Source: Centropus unirufus (lineage: Eukaryota > Chordata > Aves > Cuculiformes > Centropidae). Taken from it: a stretch of DNA of 64,000 bases. Positions 60,186 to 64,000 of this stretch are shown here, piece after piece. A program made the position numbers and the translations under genes. Below the pieces are notes generated by a model that ran no database searches, had not been told where the DNA came from, and was given only the letters and a program-made list of their open reading frames with translations. Within the stretch, counting starts at the first letter, position 1; each line of letters begins with the position of its first letter. Location: the NCBI GenBank assembly GCA_013397695.1, contig VYZI01000002.1, positions 1,613,793-1,677,792 of the forward strand, written 5' to 3'.

Positions 60186-63100
60186 TTTTACTCTGATTTT
60201 GTAATGGTAATGATACAAGCTATTGAGACTGTTTATTCTCCCTTGCTGGAGCAAGAAATTAGTGAAACACGATGATTAGAGCTAGAGATTAGATAAATCT
60301 TTGAAATATTGCCCAGTCCCACATCCTATAATTATATAAAAATTACAGAAATTACTCTAGAAATTATGGAAATTGCACTAGAATAACATGGAAGCTATGT
60401 GAAAACTATATGTGAGTACAGCAAAGGCACTAATTCAATGGGCAAACTTTGCTGAGTTCTAGCAAAAACAGAAATAAACTTTCTGCCTGTTCGCTCAGAC
60501 TCTTGCAAAAAGTATTCGTTTCTATTATGGCAGTCCAGATTCTACAGTCTGAAAACCAGGTTCTGACAGAGTACTGCAACTGCACCACTGATTCCACCAT
60601 TCTCTGGCTTATATAAAATTCCTGAGATTAGTAGTTTCCCAGCACAGCTATGAATCCCACGAAAAATGCAGCTATACCGCTTTGAAATTCCTGAGGCAAA
60701 TTTACCAGGGAATCCTGCACCTTACATGCACCCAGTTTAGCAAAGTCTGAATACATACTCTTCCTGCAATAACACTTTATGCCCTACAGAGGGCTGTAAA
60801 TACAGATTTGTAAATACATCGGAGGACCTTCTCTAAAGGCAATGCCAAACATCCCTAGAATGGAAAAATACATTTATTTTTAAATGTGAGGAAGAAGGGC
60901 TTGCTTTAGTTAGGATCCAGTGGATCTTACAAAAATATGAGCTAGAATAAAGCAATACATAACAGTAATCACAATCTAATTGCTCAGGTACAAAATATAT
61001 ATGTCCAATAAAAAAATTTAAATTAAAAAACTGGAACACTGCAGCAATTGCAACTGATGATTAGAAGTTAACTATCAAGATTATAGTAATTCATAAGCTA
61101 CTAAACTCTTCTTCTAGATTAATTATATTTCATTACAAAGCCATCAAATCAATGCTGTTGAAACTATGAAAGATGATGCTGCGATAAATAATTTTTTAAA
61201 GAAATTCCAATTACCTTGGAAATTGATTTACTTTTATTTGCAAGAAATTGGGATCCATAATTTTAACTTCACTGTTTCAGCTGCCGCAACTAGTTTTTAC
61301 ATTTTTCCTAGTTCATTTATGAGCACATCATTTTTTAATTTGATTGCATAATTTGAGAGCTAAGACAGTTTAATACAGTTTTTAAGCTAACTCATTTAAA
61401 TTATTTGCTAGAGGATTGCTGGTTATTTCTGTTCCTGATAAAGCTCATAATCAAGGGGAGCTAATTTAACAGAAATTATATGCAGTGATAATCTCTTCCA
61501 TTAAACTCACATTTCTATTCAATAGAAAAGAGCATCTCTTCAGTAGATGTTCTTAGTGTAGATGATCGGTAATAGCTGCATTGTCTGCTGTCTGTGTCAC
61601 TTGCAAACCACCTGACTAAAACTATAAGGGTGTAAAGGCTGGAGAACACTGAAACATTATCAGGTAAATATTGAGCTTTCAGAGCTTCATTTGGGAGAAA
61701 TGCTCCTGATTTTGACAACACACTGCTCATCTCAGATGTCAGTGAGAACTTTTTCTAACCAGTACACTTGCCTTCCTCTTTAACTTCTCTGTGTTGTTCA
61801 AGATTTTGTTCAGGTTTCACTGCATCAAAACATCCATTGTCAGAGCAGATGGATTTTAGATATAGTGTTCCACAGCATGGATCCAATGCTATATAAATTA
61901 AGATATGCTTTAAGCAACTTTTTCTAATACTATGGCAGTTTACTTTTGAGCTGTTAGCTATATTGACTCCAGAAAAAAATGGCTCTGAGCAACCTGATGT
62001 CTGATGTACGTGCCAGATACTCAGAGCAGCACAGCTGAACCTGCAACAGTTTTGCTTTGCTGTTGAATATCTGAAAACACTCAAAGACCTCAGAGTGGTG
62101 GAAGTGATTCCAATGTACTCCCCAAGCAAGGTCATGAAGACAGCACATGTGGTATTTATTCAGATGTTTAATATAGAAACTTAAGTTGTCCAAGCTTCAC
62201 AATTGCACTGAAGACTACTCATGACAACTCTGTGATGACAGTGACTTTGCTTGAAATCAGACGCCTCTCTCAATCTAGACATGCTGCTTTAATCTCCCAA
62301 GTGCTGCATTGGATTTTGCTCTCTTATACATGACTTTGTTGTCAGCCATGACGTTCAAACAGCATGCTGCCAAGGTAGCAGAATCAGAGGCCATTTACAT
62401 TAAAACAACAGCAACTTTATCAGTTATCTTTTAAATAAAAGGAGTAGCAAGTTATAAGTTTTGTCAATTTATGGTGAGATCAAAGAGCCAAGTCCTTTGC
62501 TTCCCTCAGACCTTTACAACAAATGGTGACAGCATAATGGAAAAAAACCCAAATAAATGTAACACTCTTTGTTTTGCCTCTTTTAGTTCATATTGTTACA
62601 GTGCCTTTGAACACACAGCAAGACACATGACTTCCCCATGACAAAACCTCTAAATAAATTTCCAAGTGCTGGGAGTAAAGTGATGACATCGTGGCATGCA
62701 AGGGCACATTAGAGTAACCACTGCCAACAGGTAGCATTCTCCTCAACTCACAAAAGCATTAACATTTATTAATGAAAGATTTTCCATGGAGATACAGCTT
62801 GGAAGAGTGGGTTATCCAGAGCTATGTCCTTCATTGCTATTTAAAGCCATTTCCGAAATAAAACAACAGATGAACCTTTACAGATATGCTTACCTTCTAA
62901 CAGTTGGCTTTGCTTACTTTACAGCATGGTAAAATCAACAAAAGCTAGCTTAGTTGAGGGGCTTATAGTAGTAAAATGAATGAATGTAATGTAAGATTCA
63001 AGTTGCAGTCTGTATATACATCAAGATTATAATTCTGCATTCCCCAAAAGAACATCACAGAGGTCACATTTCAGTGGCCTTCCTAAATTGCAACTACAGG

Positions 63101-64000
63101 AATGATGAATGCTTCCATGTGCAAAAGTAGGCACCTGCATGCATAAAGCAACTGCACATAAACAATGCTTGTGTACACAACAAATCATGTGCAAATATGC
63201 TAAGACACTTATGATTTAAATGTCTTAAACTACAAACACATGCATATACTTAATGCTGAGAAAAGTAGTTTTTCTTTTTGGGGGTTGAGGCTGTTTTTAG
63301 TTTTTGTTGGGTTTTTTTGCTTTGGCTGCCAAAGTGAAAAATGAGGGGAGGAAACAATTTAGTTGAAATTGAACCAAAAATTTTTTTCATTGCTTCCTGC
63401 TGCTAAAAAAAAAATAATCACCAATCATTCTTTTATGCCAGAACATCTTGGTTTCAGGTCTTTCGGGGAAACAGAGTGGAAATGAATGATTTGGTTCTGA
63501 GAAGTGCTGGGGAGGAGCAGAATGAGTGAGTTATCTTTCTATGTAGAAGCTCAGTGGCTACATGATATCTGTGAATTGCTTCCAAATTTTTTTTCCAACT
63601 ATTTGGCTAATTCCTTTCCAGAATCAACCTTTTAACATGTAAGCTGTTTGGAAAAACATGCAGATTTAGTGCCTACACTGCCTAGACTGATTCTTTATGA
63701 AAAAGTAAATGCATGGTGGATAGTGAACACAATGGATTAATTTAAGGAGAAACATATGACATTGTAAAGGATAGCTTTGCATCATTCAGCTCTCTGTTGC
63801 CATTTTACTTAAACATCAACTTAATTTTGGATACTTACAAAATTTATTATTTTTTCTTTAGCTATTTTTTTTTTTTAGTAACATAGTTGAAAATCATATC
63901 TTTTGTCACAGGTAGAAATTTCTTCCTTCAGACTTCACCTGACAAAGCTAGAGTAAGTAGCCAGTGGTTATCTAAATTGTAGCTCTTTCATTCTGAGAGC

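Larger units (their letters stand above)
56314..64000 (-). other. SORCS2 intron (open to the right edge), with repeat remnants
   Basis: I searched the - strand for the expected preceding VPS10-propeller exon, which must end two bases into a codon before GT, and found none. The intron probably continues past the window. It holds a MIR-like piece (56,690-56,770), a degraded CR1 stretch (58,740-59,600), a second CR1 copy (59,665-60,185) and a GATA/TA microsatellite (58,573-58,640). From 60,200 to 64,000 nothing was recognised. Confidence 0.65.

Overview
The window is vertebrate nuclear DNA and most likely from a bird. It is AT-rich, has short exons in long introns, and its main interspersed repeats are CR1 retrotransposon fragments, some ending in the ATTCTATGATTCT-type 3' tail typical of avian CR1. 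A few old MIR-like SINE remnants and one solo-LTR-like remnant are also present. No tRNA, rRNA, CRISPR or bacterial-type signal was seen.

Two genes face each other tail to tail. On the + strand the left end holds the last four coding exons of AFAP1 (actin filament-associated protein 1): 264-428, 924-1114, 1835-1996 and the tiny terminal exon 6684-6710. A long 3' UTR probably ends at the poly(A) signal at 9975-9980. On the - strand, 22,023-56,313 holds the 13 C-terminal coding exons of SORCS2 (VPS10-domain receptor SorCS2). They read from right to left: end of the VPS10/10CC region, PKD domain, later membrane-proximal ectodomain, transmembrane segment and two exons of cytoplasmic tail. All 13 exons join in one open frame of 550 residues plus stop. 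The missing N-terminal half must lie beyond position 64,000. AFAP1 and SORCS2 are also neighbours on human 4p16, which supports both calls.

The 9,991-11,850 interval is intergenic or tail-to-tail spacer. From 11,850 to 22,022 the sequence is probably a very long SORCS2 3' UTR, or a set of alternative 3' ends. The rest is intron with scattered CR1, MIR and LTR remnants and microsatellites.

The most informative details concern splicing of the SorCS2 tail. The intron after the transmembrane exon appears to use a GC-AG splice pair, because only the GC donor keeps the reading frame. The next exon carries three in-phase alternative donors, giving tails with or without a 14-residue acidic insert (plus a further 4 residues). 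I found no convincing new biological system. The interesting signals are gene-structural.
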